Shown piece by piece: positions 45,862-55,491 of a DNA stretch of 64,000 nt; positions within the stretch are counted from its first letter, which is position 1, and each line of letters opens with the position of its first letter. Location of the stretch: the NCBI RefSeq assembly GCF_004745955.1, contig NZ_SRLD01000022.1, positions 24,924-88,923 of the forward strand, given 5' to 3'. Below the pieces are notes generated by a model. The model searched no databases and was not told the origin of the DNA. It saw nothing but the letters and a program-made list of their open reading frames with translations. Origin of the DNA: Hymenobacter elongatus. GTDB lineage: Bacteria > Bacteroidota > Bacteroidia > Cytophagales > Hymenobacteraceae. The translations under genes were made by a program, and so were the position numbers.

Positions 45862-48210
45862 ATGCAGATGCCTGGTGTTATTGCGCCGGCCTCTGGCGCT
45901 CCTGCCATGAATCACCTCGACCCAGTGCGCCACGTGCGCGGCGAATCCCAGTATATAGATGACGTTCCGGTGCAGCAAGGCACCCTGCACGCGGTAGTGT
46001 TTGAGTCGCCGCTGGCACACGGGCGGCTGCGGGCCATTCATGTGGCGGATGCCCTCAACGCAGCCGGCGTAATCCGTATTCTGACGGCGGCTGATATTCC
46101 GGGCGAAAACCAGATTGGCGGTATCGTGCCCGATGAACCCCTGCTGGCCGAAGGGCACGTGCACTTTCGCGGGCAGCCGGTGGCGCTGGTGCTGGCCGAA
46201 ACCGAGCATCAGGCCCAAGCTGCTCTCCATCTCATCCGCGTCGATATCGACCCGCTGCCCATCATCACCGATCCGCGCGTGGCGGCAGCCCAGGGCGAGC
46301 TGATAGTGCCGCCGCGCACCTTTCGCATCGGCGACTCGGGAGCGGCCTGGAGCCAGTGTGCCCACATTTTTGAGGGCGAAGCGGAAACCGGCGGGCAGGA
46401 GCATCTGTATATTGAAACGCAGGGCGCGTATGCTTTCCCAACAGAAATGGGCGGCGTGCGCATCATTTCCTCGACCCAGGGCCCGACGGCCGTGCAACGC
46501 CATACGGCCCATGTATTGGGCATTGGCATGCACCAGATTGAGGTCGACGTAACCCGGCTCGGAGGAGGCTTTGGGGGCAAAGAAGACCAGGCCACGCCGT
46601 GGGGCGCGCTGGCGGCGCTGGGCGCCTTCGTAGCGCGGCGGCCGGTGAAGCTGGTACTCGACCGCATGGCCGACATGCGCATGACCGGCAAACGCCACCC
46701 CTACTCGTCCGATTTTCGCATTGGGCTGGATGCAAACCTGCGTATTCTGGCCTACGAAGCCACTTTCTACCAGAATGCCGGCGCGGCGGCCGACCTTTCG
46801 CCGGCCGTGCTGGAACGGACGCTGTTTCACGCCACGAATACTTATTTCATTCCCAACGTAACCGCTACGGCGTATAGCTGCCGCACCAATTTACCGCCTA
46901 ATACGGCCTTCCGGGGCTTTGGCGGGCCGCAGGGTATGTTTGTCGTTGAGGCGGCCATCGTGCGGGCGGCCGAAGCCCTGGGCGTAGCCGCCAGCGAAAT
47001 TCAGCGCCGGAATCTGCTGCGCGAAAACGACCTGTTTCCGTACCGCCAGCCGGCCGAAATGTGCAACGCCGGGCTGGCCTGGGACACGGCCGAGCAAGTG
47101 TATGACCTGCCCAAGCTGCGGGCCGAAGTGGCGGCTTTCAACCAGCAGAACGAGCAATGCAAAAAAGGGCTGTCGGTGATGCCGATCTGCTTTGGCATCT
47201 CTTTCACCAAAACGGCCATGAACCAGGCCCGCGCCCTGGTGCACATCTACACCGATGGCACGGTGGGCGTGAGCACCGGAGCCGTGGAAATGGGCCAGGG
47301 CGTGAACACCAAGATTGCCCAGGTGGCGGCCCAGACGCTGGGGATTTCGCCCAACCGCGTGAAGGTGGAATCGACCAACACGACCCGCGTGGCCAACACC
47401 TCCCCTTCTGCCGCCAGCGCCACCGCCGACCTGAACGGAAAAGCCACCCAGCTAGCCTGCGAGGCCTTGCGGGAACGGCTGCTGCGCCACGCCTGCACCG
47501 AATATACGCTCCACTACGAAGGGCTCGACATCCGGAACGAGCAGGTGCTAAGCGCCGGCCAGCCGGCCGACACGACGTGGGAAAAGCTGGTGTCGTCGGC
47601 TTACTGGCAGCGGGTGAGCCTGACTGAAAACGCCCACTACGCCACACCCGATATTCATTTTGACCCGGTTACGAACCAGGGCTATCCGTTTGCCTACCAC
47701 GTCTACGGCACGGCCTACACCACCGTCACGCTCGACTGCCTGCGGGGTACTTATACCTTTGATGCCGTACGCATCGTGCACGATTTCGGGGAAAGCATGA
47801 ATCCCGCCATCGACCAGGGCCAGATTGAGGGCGGCGCGGTGCAGGGTATCGGCTGGATGACGATGGAAGAGCTGCTGTATAACGACGAAGGCCGGCTGCT
47901 GAGCAACTCACTCAACAGCTACAAAATCCCGGACCTGTATTCGGTGCCCCAGCGCCTCGACGTGCATTTCCTGGAGACCCCCGGCCATCCCCGAGCCGTT
48001 CTGCGCTCCAAAGCCGTGGGCGAGCCGCCGCTGATGTACGGCATCGGTGCCTATTTTGCGGTTCGGGAAGCTATTCGGGCTTTCCGGCCGGCGCACCAGC
48101 CCACCTTTTCCGCGCCCATCACGCCCGAGAAAGTATTGCTGAATCTGTATCCGGCCCTTGCCCCTACTGCCACCAGCGCCGTAGTCGTCTCGAATACCGC
48201 AGTGGCCTGA
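45862..48210 (+). CDS. xdhB: Xanthine dehydrogenase large (molybdopterin) subunit
   Basis: A 782-residue subunit of normal length. VRHVRGESQYIDDVP begins the a/b hammerhead; DVTRLGGGFGGKEDQA and NTAFRGFGGPQGMFVVEAAI bind the cofactor, GAVEMGQGVNTKIAQVAAQ is conserved, and LRSKAVGEPPLMYGIGAYFA holds the catalytic Glu. It lies 87 bp after xdhA. ATG at 45862 or 45868 are both possible starts. A palindromic repeat follows between this gene and xdhC, so xdhC may be less tightly co-expressed. Confidence 0.95.
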   Translation: MQMPGVIAPASGAPAMNHLDPVRHVRGESQYIDDVPVQQGTLHAVVFESPLAHGRLRAIHVADALNAAGVIRILTAADIPGENQIGGIVPDEPLLAEGHVHFRGQPVALVLAETEHQAQAALHLIRVDIDPLPIITDPRVAAAQGELIVPPRTFRIGDSGAAWSQCAHIFEGEAETGGQEHLYIETQGAYAFPTEMGGVRIISSTQGPTAVQRHTAHVLGIGMHQIEVDVTRLGGGFGGKEDQATPWGALAALGAFVARRPVKLVLDRMADMRMTGKRHPYSSDFRIGLDANLRILAYEATFYQNAGAAADLSPAVLERTLFHATNTYFIPNVTATAYSCRTNLPPNTAFRGFGGPQGMFVVEAAIVRAAEALGVAASEIQRRNLLRENDLFPYRQPAEMCNAGLAWDTAEQVYDLPKLRAEVAAFNQQNEQCKKGLSVMPICFGISFTKTAMNQARALVHIYTDGTVGVSTGAVEMGQGVNTKIAQVAAQTLGISPNRVKVESTNTTRVANTSPSAASATADLNGKATQLACEALRERLLRHACTEYTLHYEGLDIRNEQVLSAGQPADTTWEKLVSSAYWQRVSLTENAHYATPDIHFDPVTNQGYPFAYHVYGTAYTTVTLDCLRGTYTFDAVRIVHDFGESMNPAIDQGQIEGGAVQGIGWMTMEELLYNDEGRLLSNSLNSYKIPDLYSVPQRLDVHFLETPGHPRAVLRSKAVGEPPLMYGIGAYFAVREAIRAFRPAHQPTFSAPITPEKVLLNLYPALAPTATSAVVVSNTAVA

Positions 48211-48261
48211 TCTATTTACTAGACTGTGTGGACAGTAGCGTTTTTAGGGTTTGCTTGCTTC

Positions 48262-48356
48262 GACCGTCATGTCGACCAACGGGAGACATGACGGTCGAAG
48301 CAGTAATCTGATTACCATGGCACGCGAGATGTCTCCCGTTGGTCGACATGACGGTC
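48262..48356. repeat. Palindromic repeat, GTCGACC/GGGAGACAT family
   Basis: The element begins GACCGTCATGTCGACCAACG and ends with its reverse complement. The left arm itself contains a 12-bp inverted repeat (GACCGTCATGTC/GACATGACGGTC). The interior has AGTAATCTGATTACCATGG. A second copy, split by an insertion, is at 59780-60040. It fills most of the 254-bp gap between xdhB and xdhC. Confidence 0.85.
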
Positions 48357-48464
48357 TTGTACTTATTGTTCATATAGCCTAAGGCGCTAAACCCTGCCCC
48401 ACCTGCCCGCCAGGCGAGGCGGCGGCGACACTATTCGTGCCTTCCATTCTTTCATTTTCAGTTC

Positions 48465-49469
48465 GTGTACCATTCTCCGGCCGCTCTTTCTACTCCCCGC
48501 GACTTTCCGGTGTGGCAGCATGTGGCGGCCAGCTTGCAGGCTCAGCTGCCCGTAACGCTGCTCTGCGTGCTCAGTAGTAGTGGTAGCAGTCCGGGGCGGC
48601 AGGGCTTCAAAATGAGCGTGACGGCCAGCAGCATGGCTGGCTCTATCGGCGGCGGCATTATGGAGCATAAATTCGTGGAGCTGGCCCGCGCCCGTATGCG
48701 GGAGGCCGACGCCACGCTGCTCATTCGCCCGCAGGTGCACCGTAAGGAAGCGGCTGAAGACCGCTCCGGCATGATTTGCTCCGGCGAACAAGTTATTCTG
48801 CTGCTTCCTCTGACGGCGGCGGATGTACCGGCAATTCTGGCGATTCAGCAGGCGCTTACCCGGCATACGCACCAATTTTTGCACCTGTCGGCGGCGGGCC
48901 TACGAGTTAGCGCAGCCGATGCCCGGGCCGTGGCGTGCTCCTACCGCAGTGGCCCCGCGTGGGAATACCAGGAGCGCCTCGGGTTTCGCGACCAGCTGAC
49001 GATTGTGGGCGGCGGGCACGTTGCCCTGGCTTTGTCGCGCGTGGCGGCTACTCTCGACTTCGAAATTACGGTGCTCGACGACCGGGCCGGGCTGAACACG
49101 CACGTAGAAAACCCCTACGCCCACCACAAGCGGACCGTGCAGTACGAAACCCTGGCCGCGCAGGTGCCCGAAGGCCCGCACCAGTATGTCGTCATCATGA
49201 CCTTTGGCTACCGGCCCGATGAGGTGGCCTTGCGGCAGCTGATCGGGCACCAGGTCAGCTATCTGGGGCTGATGGGCAGCGCGGCGAAAATACAGGAGCT
49301 GCGAACCAATTTATCGGCCGCAGGCTATTCGGAGGCCGATGTGGCGCACCTGCATGCTCCCATCGGAGTGCCGATTCACAGCCGGACACCGGAAGAAATT
49401 GCGGTCAGTGTGGCCGCTGAGCTTATCCGGATTCGAAACGCGCCAGCGGTTTTCCAGGAAGCTGTTTGA
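48465..49469 (+). CDS. xdhC: XdhC-type molybdenum cofactor maturation factor
   Basis: A 334-residue XdhC/CoxI protein starting at a GTG (48465). The N-terminal domain has LLCVLSSSGSSPGRQGFKMS and GSIGGGIMEHKFVELA; the C-terminal Rossmann domain has LTIVGGGHVALALSRVAATL and YLGLMGSAAKIQELRTNL. XdhC binds and delivers sulfurated molybdopterin to XdhB. Its last two codons and the stop (GTT TGA) lie inside the CTGTTTGAGTTA terminus of a palindromic repeat, so the present C-terminus was probably set by that insertion. Confidence 0.9.
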   Translation: MYHSPAALSTPRDFPVWQHVAASLQAQLPVTLLCVLSSSGSSPGRQGFKMSVTASSMAGSIGGGIMEHKFVELARARMREADATLLIRPQVHRKEAAEDRSGMICSGEQVILLLPLTAADVPAILAIQQALTRHTHQFLHLSAAGLRVSAADARAVACSYRSGPAWEYQERLGFRDQLTIVGGGHVALALSRVAATLDFEITVLDDRAGLNTHVENPYAHHKRTVQYETLAAQVPEGPHQYVVIMTFGYRPDEVALRQLIGHQVSYLGLMGSAAKIQELRTNLSAAGYSEADVAHLHAPIGVPIHSRTPEEIAVSVAAELIRIRNAPAVFQEAV

Positions 49470-49603
49470 GTTAGTAAAAAAAATCTAAAACGGTCATGTT
49501 GAGCGAAGTCGAAGCATCTCTACCGCTTCGTCGGACTGCTCAAACGAAGCGGTAGAGATGCTTCGACTTCGCTCAGCATGACCGTTCTTAATAACTCAAA
49601 CAG
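49462..49603. repeat. MITE-like palindromic element with CTGTTTGAGTTA ends
   Basis: The ends CTGTTTGAGTTA and TAACTCAAACAG are perfect inverted repeats, extended to 16 bp when the flanking GAAG/CTTC is counted. The inside carries the GAAGCATCTCTACCGCTTCG hairpin. A second element with the same ends is at 59834-59993. The left end overlaps the xdhC stop codon. Confidence 0.88.
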
Positions 49604-49616
49604 CTTCTGAGCCGCC

Positions 49617-50204
49617 CTACTGGCTGGAGCCATCCAGGTAGCCTTCGGTGAAGACGTGGTACTGGTCGAAAATGGAGCGCACCGAGCGGCGCAGCACCAC
49701 TTCCCCCTGCACGCCCGATGGCACCGTTACGCCGGAAGCATAGCCATTCCACACGGCCCGGTTGGTCTTGTTATCGATGAGGGTGACCAGCAGCGTGCCT
49801 TCGGCGAGTACCATCTTGACGGGCTGGTAGCCCTGCCGACTGTCTTTGGGGGTTTCGTCGTCCTCTACCGTCCCCGAGGTCATCCACTTGGTCAGATCTT
49901 CCTGGGCGTAGCCGCGAAAAGCCATGTCGCCCTCAAACAAACGGAACAGAACCAGCAGATCGGGCCGGTTGCGGGCCGGCTTGTAGCCCTGCACCCGCAT
50001 GCGGGTCCGGATGGCGTCCCGCAGCACTGTGCCCATCTTGCTGGTATCGGCTGCCAGCCCTTGCCCCGTCACAAACTCATAGGTGCGGTAGCGGCGGAAG
50101 TTTCCGGTATAACTATAGTCAGACTCGATGCGCGCCTCGCGGGCGGCGAAACAACCAGAAAGGGCTACACTCAACCCAAAAATCAGTATAGAGGTCAGTT
50201 TCAT
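49617..50204 (-). CDS. DUF4136-like lipoprotein
   Basis: A 195-residue exported lipoprotein. The signal peptide ILIFGLSVALSGCF has a lipobox LSGC. The DUF4136-like body has SYTGNFRRYRTYEFV near the start, VLRDAIRTRMRVQGYKPAR then PDLLVLFRLFEG, and AVWNGYASGVTV near the end, as in that family. The function of the family is unknown; members are surface or periplasmic lipoproteins. It lies on the opposite strand to xdhC, with the palindromic element between them. Confidence 0.8.
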   Translation of the reverse strand: MKLTSILIFGLSVALSGCFAAREARIESDYSYTGNFRRYRTYEFVTGQGLAADTSKMGTVLRDAIRTRMRVQGYKPARNRPDLLVLFRLFEGDMAFRGYAQEDLTKWMTSGTVEDDETPKDSRQGYQPVKMVLAEGTLLVTLIDNKTNRAVWNGYASGVTVPSGVQGEVVLRRSVRSIFDQYHVFTEGYLDGSSQ

Positions 50205-50349
50205 GGGCAGAAAATCTTTTGAGGAATGGGTAGCCTAAGATACGTCATCCGAGAGGCTTATGTATTGACTAAAAGTCAAAAAATCCGCAAAAAATTTCTC
50301 CCTTCGGTAGTTCTGCACCCGGCGCTGAGGAGCAGCCGGAGTTTGCATC

Positions 50350-52221
50350 CTACCGATATCCGGCTGCCTGCAGCGCAAACAGCTCCGAATAGCGGCCGTT
50401 GCGGGCCAGCAGCTCCTCGTGCGAGCCGATTTCCACGAATTGCCCGTTCTCGATAACCAGAATTCGGTCGGCCATGCGCACGGTGCTGAAGCGGTGCGAA
50501 ATCAGCACGGCCGTCTTGCCCTGGGTGAGGTCGGCGAAGCGCTGGAATACTTCGTGCTCTGCCCGGGCGTCGAGGGCGGCGGTGGGCTCGTCCAGAATCA
50601 GCAGCTGGGCGTCGCGCATGTAGGCCCGGCCCAGGGCTATTTTCTGCCATTCGCCCCCGCTCAAATCGACACCGCCGGCAAAGCGGCGACCAATCATCTG
50701 GTCGTAGCCGCCGGGCAGCTTCTGGATGACGGTATCGGCCAGGCTTTGGGCCGCCGCCGTCTGAATCCGGTCCGTATTTTCCTTTTCCTCGATGCGGCCT
50801 ACAGCCAGGTTTTGGCTGGCCGAGAGCTGGAAGCGCACGAAGTCCTGGAAGATAACGCCGATTTCCTGGCGCAGCTCCGCCGGGTCGTAGTCGTGCAGGT
50901 CGTGGCCGTCGAGCAGAATCCGGCCTTCGGTGGGGTCGTAGAGGCGCGCCAGCAGCTTGACGAGCGTGGTTTTGCCAGCTCCGTTTTCGCCCACCAATGC
51001 CAGCTTTTCGCCGGCCCGCAGCGTGAAGCTCAGGTTGCGAATGGCCCATTTGGTGCCGCCCCGGTACTGAAAGCCCACGTTTTCGAACACAAACCCCTCC
51101 CGAATGGGCCTCGGAAAAGGCCGCGTGGGCTGGTCTTCCGGCCGCCCGATGTGGGGCTGCAAATGGAAAAAGTCGAAGAAATCCTGCAGGTACAGCGCGC
51201 CTTCCGCCACACTGCTGAAGCGGCTCAGAATGCCTTCCAGCAACCCCCGCATGCGGGCAAAGGAGCCGGCCAGAAACGTGAGCTGGCCGATGGAGATAGT
51301 GCCGCGCACGGCCTGCGCAATGATGTAGACGTAAGCCGCGTAGTAGCCGCCCGCGCCCACGGCGGCAAACAGGGCACCCCAGCCGGCCCGCCGCACCACC
51401 AACGACTTATTTTTCTGGTAGAACTCATCGGACAGCAGCTTGAAACGCTCAATGAGGAAGCCCGACAGGCCGAAGATCTTCACTTCCTTGGCCGTCTCGT
51501 CGCTGGCTCCGGTTTGGCGCAGGTAGTCCAGCTCGCGCCGCTCGGGCGTCCAGCCATGCACCAGCGAGTAGCTGCGCTCGTTGAAGTGCGACTCGCCCAA
51601 AAAAGCGGGCACCACGGCTACCAGCAGCAGCAGCAGCAGCCACGGATTGAAGGCCGCCAGTCCCACCGCCAAAAACACCATCGTGATACTATCCTGGGCC
51701 TGCGAAAGCACCTGCGACATCAGCACGGTGCGGGAAAGCGTCTGTCGGCGCGCCCGCTCCAGCTTGTCGTAGAAGGCGCTGTTCTCAAACTGGTCGAGGT
51801 CGAGCTGGCCGGCGTGCTCCATCAGGCGAATCGAGGAGCGGTTGGCAAACAGGTCGCCGAGCAGACTGTCGAGCAGGGCCACGCCGCGCCCCAGCACATC
51901 GGAAAGCATCGCCAAGCCGAACTCCAGGCTCACCAGGCCGATAATCGGGGTCAGGGACGCGCCGGGCGTGCGGGCCAGACCAATGATGGAATCCAGAATC
52001 AGGCGGGCCACATAGAGCATGGCCACCGGCAAGGCCGCCCGCAGCAGCCGCAGCACAATATTGCCGAGCGTGAGGGTCGGGCTGGTTTCCCAGATTAGCC
52101 CCAGAAACTCGGGCAGATTTTTCAGAGCCGACACCCGTTCCCGCACGCTGAGGGCCGGCTTGCCATCGGGCCGGGGCCGCTTGGCGGAGATTTTCTCGAT
52201 TTTTTTGGATAACCAGGACAT
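50350..52221 (-). CDS. ABC exporter, fused permease and ATPase (peptide/lipid export type)
   Basis: A 623-residue half transporter. Membrane spans lie at about residues 60-330; the ATPase has Walker A LVGENGAGKTTLVKLLARL, signature VDLSGGEWQKIALGRAYMR, Walker B LLILDEPTAALD and H-loop LISHRFSTVR. The LSGGEWQK form occurs in a subgroup that includes lantibiotic/peptide exporters, but no precursor peptide or modification gene is visible nearby, so the substrate is unknown. It is not related closely to the two PglK-like transporters of the polysaccharide cluster. Confidence 0.88.
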   Translation of the reverse strand: MSWLSKKIEKISAKRPRPDGKPALSVRERVSALKNLPEFLGLIWETSPTLTLGNIVLRLLRAALPVAMLYVARLILDSIIGLARTPGASLTPIIGLVSLEFGLAMLSDVLGRGVALLDSLLGDLFANRSSIRLMEHAGQLDLDQFENSAFYDKLERARRQTLSRTVLMSQVLSQAQDSITMVFLAVGLAAFNPWLLLLLLVAVVPAFLGESHFNERSYSLVHGWTPERRELDYLRQTGASDETAKEVKIFGLSGFLIERFKLLSDEFYQKNKSLVVRRAGWGALFAAVGAGGYYAAYVYIIAQAVRGTISIGQLTFLAGSFARMRGLLEGILSRFSSVAEGALYLQDFFDFFHLQPHIGRPEDQPTRPFPRPIREGFVFENVGFQYRGGTKWAIRNLSFTLRAGEKLALVGENGAGKTTLVKLLARLYDPTEGRILLDGHDLHDYDPAELRQEIGVIFQDFVRFQLSASQNLAVGRIEEKENTDRIQTAAAQSLADTVIQKLPGGYDQMIGRRFAGGVDLSGGEWQKIALGRAYMRDAQLLILDEPTAALDARAEHEVFQRFADLTQGKTAVLISHRFSTVRMADRILVIENGQFVEIGSHEELLARNGRYSELFALQAAGYR

Positions 52222-52315
52222 AGAAGCCGGCTACGTCATACTTCGGGCCGGAGTTGAGGGGCGGCCGTTTTGGCAGGGGGTGTCAGATTTTCCTTGGAAA
52301 GACGTACAGTGGCCC

Positions 52316-52630
52316 GTGTCCCGTCTCTTCAAGCGTGCCCTTAAGAAGCCGGCCTGCTGGCGCGCCCGCCCCATGCACGGCCTCACCGACCGCCAAATGC
52401 TCATCGGCCTGCTAGCCCGCAACACCCGCCACCAGAAAATCCGGGTGCCGTTGCGCCCCTCCAAAAGCTCGCCCACCCAGCCCGCAGTGCGGCTGCGCTT
52501 CCAGGGCTACCCCAAGCTCCTCGTGCTCAGCGGGGGCGGGGCCACCGGCGCCCCCATCTGGAAGGAAACGAAAAGCCCCGCCAGTTGCTGGTGGGGCCTT
52601 TTGGTGTGGGGTGTTAAAACTAAAGGATGA
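52316..52630 (+). CDS. Possible small uncharacterised gene
   Basis: An open frame of 104 codons from GTG at 52316, in a gap where no gene lies on the other strand. From 52316 to about 52570 the third codon position is almost always G or C while the second is about half, which is the codon signature of genes in this genome. The product is basic (RLFKRALKKPACW, LLARNTRHQKIRVPLRP) and resembles nothing I know. The frame runs through a hairpin terminator at its end, so it may be a gene relic. Confidence 0.35.
   Translation: MSRLFKRALKKPACWRARPMHGLTDRQMLIGLLARNTRHQKIRVPLRPSKSSPTQPAVRLRFQGYPKLLVLSGGGATGAPIWKETKSPASCWWGLLVWGVKTKG
52571..52602. terminator. Hairpin terminator
   Basis: AAAAGCCCCGCCAG and CTGGTGGGGCCTTTT pair with a 3-nt loop and one bulge; A and T runs on both sides make it usable in both directions. 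It lies just past the 3' end of the HD/Hsp90-like gene, which reads toward it. Confidence 0.75.
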
Positions 52631-52656
52631 AGCTTGAAAGCAGTGTGAATAACCAC

Positions 52657-55476
52657 TCAGTCTTTGCTTATCCACCATTCCGGGAAATCCACTTCTGTCA
52701 AAAGGTATGTAGATGGGTCTCCATCAAGAATTTCTAATTTCTTGAGTGGTTGTAGGACATCCTCCAATAGGGATTTATTAAGTGTTGTTATGAAAGAAGT
52801 TTTAATTAATCCAATGCATTTGAGAGCTAAAGATTGGTGGTTATTGTTTGAGAAATGGTGCTGGCCGTTATAGTTTTGATAGGATACGAGTGTGGTTTCA
52901 TTGTGTAGGGCCATGGCAAGGTTGTTTTCGAATGATGCAGTGAATCTTCTAACATACAACGAGTCAGCCCCGCTAAGCAAGAGCTTTGTAAGCTTATGAT
53001 TTGCATTAAACTGCAAGTCAATATTGTTATATTGATTATTGCCAACTATACAAAATAGTTGTTCTTTATTTCCCTTATAAGTGATTTCCTTGTCGTTGAT
53101 TCCTCTATATTTTATTTGATTATAAATTGTCTTTTTATTAATATAATCATTTACATCCAACGCAATATTGCTTTTTAATAAAAATTCACGATAGATTAGA
53201 CCAGATATGCCTGTGGCAATTAAATTGTCTTCCTTAATATACGGCCGAAGAAATCCAAAGAGGAAATCTATATAACCATCTTGAACAAGTATCAGGTCAT
53301 ATTTCTTGAATAAGAAAGAACATTTATCAATACATCCAGGAGTGTTAAAGTAATCTCTGTGAAGCAAAGCTATTCTTTTGCCTTGATATTTCTTCGTAAT
53401 CTGCGACAAAATTACTTGTTTGCCTTTATTTGAAGAAAAAGCATAAAACTTAATTCGCCTGGTTAAGAAATCATATTCCTTGTCATTACCAGAAAACCGA
53501 AAAGGTTTACTTGTGAGAAATAATGGCAACATATTTTCATACTCGCTAGAGTCGAATTTCTCAATAAGGAATTCAAGTATGAAATTCTTTAAGAAAATGA
53601 AATCATCATTTTCAATGATCTTATTTCTGTTTGCTTTGAGTTGCAGCTTTCTTGGTGGCGATATATTTATATTAAATTCACAGTGCTGCATCCATACAGG
53701 GGCTAAGCCCAATTGCGAACTACTCTGTGATATTGCAAAACACTGTTGCGAGACTTTTCCTCCGCTTATAATTGTTTGATGTTGAGATTGATAAACAATA
53801 ATATTGCCTTCAATCCAATCTTGTTCTTCGATTTCAAAAATAGCAATGTTATTGATATGAGTATACTCTTCTGGTATAGAAATAGATTTTTTATTTAAAC
53901 AATGCACATTGTCGTCAATTGTTAAGTTTATAGGTATTTCTTGATAGTTCATACTTTGCTGTATAATATTAAGCAGTGAGTCATTTTCTAATTTGGAGGC
54001 GTAATCTTCTTTTAACTGCAATGTTATGGTCGTTCCAAAATTACTTTTTACGCTTTTTCTTTTTTCTGTGAACCTATCGTGCAGATTCAAAATGTAATGT
54101 ATTGGAGTTGGCGTATCCAAAGGGCCGTAATATTTGGTTGACTCAATTTCAATCGAGTCAGACACCATAAAACATGAAATAATGCCTATACCGAAATTGC
54201 TAATTGGTGAAAATCTAAAATCAGCTGACTGAAATGATTTGCTTTTATAATAACTTTTACCAATTTTTATTAGATAGTTTTGAAACACGCTTTCGTCAAT
54301 GCCGATTCCATTGTCTGATATTTTTAATATCAAGCTTTCAGTCGAATACGTTATGCTTATTTTGGGAACGAAAGTGTCGTCATATCTTTCTGATAATTCC
54401 GTGCGCATTTTACATGCATCATATGCGTTCTGAATCAATTCACGTATAAAAATGTTGGCAGAGTCATAAAGTTCAGTGCCCATTAATATGCTTAGCACTT
54501 TCTCGTAGTCTAAGTTTATTTGAAGGTCTGTAAAAATATATGAGCCATCATTTCTGCACTTTAGAATGACCTCATTGGTTAAGTCGAGAGCATAGCTGGA
54601 ATTGTTTCCAAGCAAACCAATTGTATCTCGTCTTTCTGTTTCAATCCACTCAACAAAATCTCGCACAGAACGCTCAATTCTGGCTGAAGAGCACTTCGCG
54701 TCGAACTCGATTGTTTTGCCTGAAATGCACTTTCCCTCGATAGACTGATGCTTTCGCCATTCTTCAATGCTTATCTTATTTTGAGGGTTGATGTGCTTGT
54801 ATAAAAAATATGGAGTTCTAAACAAGTCAAAATCCAGTATATCTCCTAATCTAAGGAGTGTTGCAATATATTGTATATTGACACGGTACGTATCAATTAA
54901 TTTGTCCTTCGGATATTTCTCTTCATTCTTTAAAAAATCTATACCATGTGCATGGCTTAAAATTACGTTTTTTACCCAGTCAGATAAGTCTATTCCGTTA
55001 AAAGTAAAATCAATTTTATAAGTATTGAAATCATTTTTAAAGAGGTCTATGTATTCAAGACTTTTTGTGACATGGTTGCGTCGAATATATTCAGTCAAAA
55101 TATCGTCTTCATCAGCATTTGCTTCAAAATCAATGAAAGTTTTTTTGAATTCCGATGTTTTTTTTATAGTCTCCGCTTCTTCTTTGTTTATAACCATGCC
55201 TATGTCATGCAGGAAAACTGCTTGAATTAGTATAGTGAGTTCAATAATGTTTAATTGAACTTGGTCTGGCAATATCTTTCTTATATTATCGAGTATAGTT
55301 CTGCAATGACCAATGTTATGCAATGTATATTCAGGCATGTAAGACGGAATACGATTTAATAGAGCCTCTGCCACCGGTATCAGGTGGTTGTTTATGTTGC
55401 TTGATATCCTGAAATCGGTTTCGCCAAAAAGTGCTTTTTCCGCTGTTTGTAGCTGTGAAAGGAGAGACTCTTGCAT
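52657..55476 (-). CDS. HD domain fused to Hsp90-like GHKL ATPase, AT-rich accessory gene
   Basis: A 939-residue cytoplasmic protein. Residues 45-220 have an HD-phosphohydrolase pattern: TLHNIGH (H53, H57), VFLHDIGM (H90-D91), ILSHAHG (H175, H177) and LRLGDILDFD (D212). Residues 325-500 are an Hsp90/HtpG-type ATPase: ELIQNAYDAC (N box), ISDNGIGID, and SNFGIGIISCFMVSD. The remaining 440 residues have no family I recognise. It is far richer in A and T than everything around it, stands alone, and ends near a terminator, so it looks horizontally acquired. An anti-phage or other conflict role is inference. The start is ATG at 55476. Confidence 0.85.
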   Translation of the reverse strand: MQESLLSQLQTAEKALFGETDFRISSNINNHLIPVAEALLNRIPSYMPEYTLHNIGHCRTILDNIRKILPDQVQLNIIELTILIQAVFLHDIGMVINKEEAETIKKTSEFKKTFIDFEANADEDDILTEYIRRNHVTKSLEYIDLFKNDFNTYKIDFTFNGIDLSDWVKNVILSHAHGIDFLKNEEKYPKDKLIDTYRVNIQYIATLLRLGDILDFDLFRTPYFLYKHINPQNKISIEEWRKHQSIEGKCISGKTIEFDAKCSSARIERSVRDFVEWIETERRDTIGLLGNNSSYALDLTNEVILKCRNDGSYIFTDLQINLDYEKVLSILMGTELYDSANIFIRELIQNAYDACKMRTELSERYDDTFVPKISITYSTESLILKISDNGIGIDESVFQNYLIKIGKSYYKSKSFQSADFRFSPISNFGIGIISCFMVSDSIEIESTKYYGPLDTPTPIHYILNLHDRFTEKRKSVKSNFGTTITLQLKEDYASKLENDSLLNIIQQSMNYQEIPINLTIDDNVHCLNKKSISIPEEYTHINNIAIFEIEEQDWIEGNIIVYQSQHQTIISGGKVSQQCFAISQSSSQLGLAPVWMQHCEFNINISPPRKLQLKANRNKIIENDDFIFLKNFILEFLIEKFDSSEYENMLPLFLTSKPFRFSGNDKEYDFLTRRIKFYAFSSNKGKQVILSQITKKYQGKRIALLHRDYFNTPGCIDKCSFLFKKYDLILVQDGYIDFLFGFLRPYIKEDNLIATGISGLIYREFLLKSNIALDVNDYINKKTIYNQIKYRGINDKEITYKGNKEQLFCIVGNNQYNNIDLQFNANHKLTKLLLSGADSLYVRRFTASFENNLAMALHNETTLVSYQNYNGQHHFSNNNHQSLALKCIGLIKTSFITTLNKSLLEDVLQPLKKLEILDGDPSTYLLTEVDFPEWWISKD

Positions 55477-55491
55477 GATAATTAGTGTTAG

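Noticed and set aside
45781..46830. 349-codon open frame on the minus strand
   Set aside because: Antisense to xdhB, which carries the complete molybdopterin motifs.
50276..51049. 257-codon minus-strand frame overlapping the ABC exporter
   Set aside because: It is an alternate frame of the ATPase domain region; the main frame holds Walker A, signature and Walker B.
50419..52098. 559-codon open frame on the plus strand
   Set aside because: Antisense to the ABC exporter; product is His/Gln/Arg-rich nonsense typical of a shadow frame.
52019..52315. Upstream part of the open frame that ends at 52630
   Set aside because: It overlaps the start of the ABC exporter in antisense and lacks a start with support; only the part after 52316 keeps coding-like composition.
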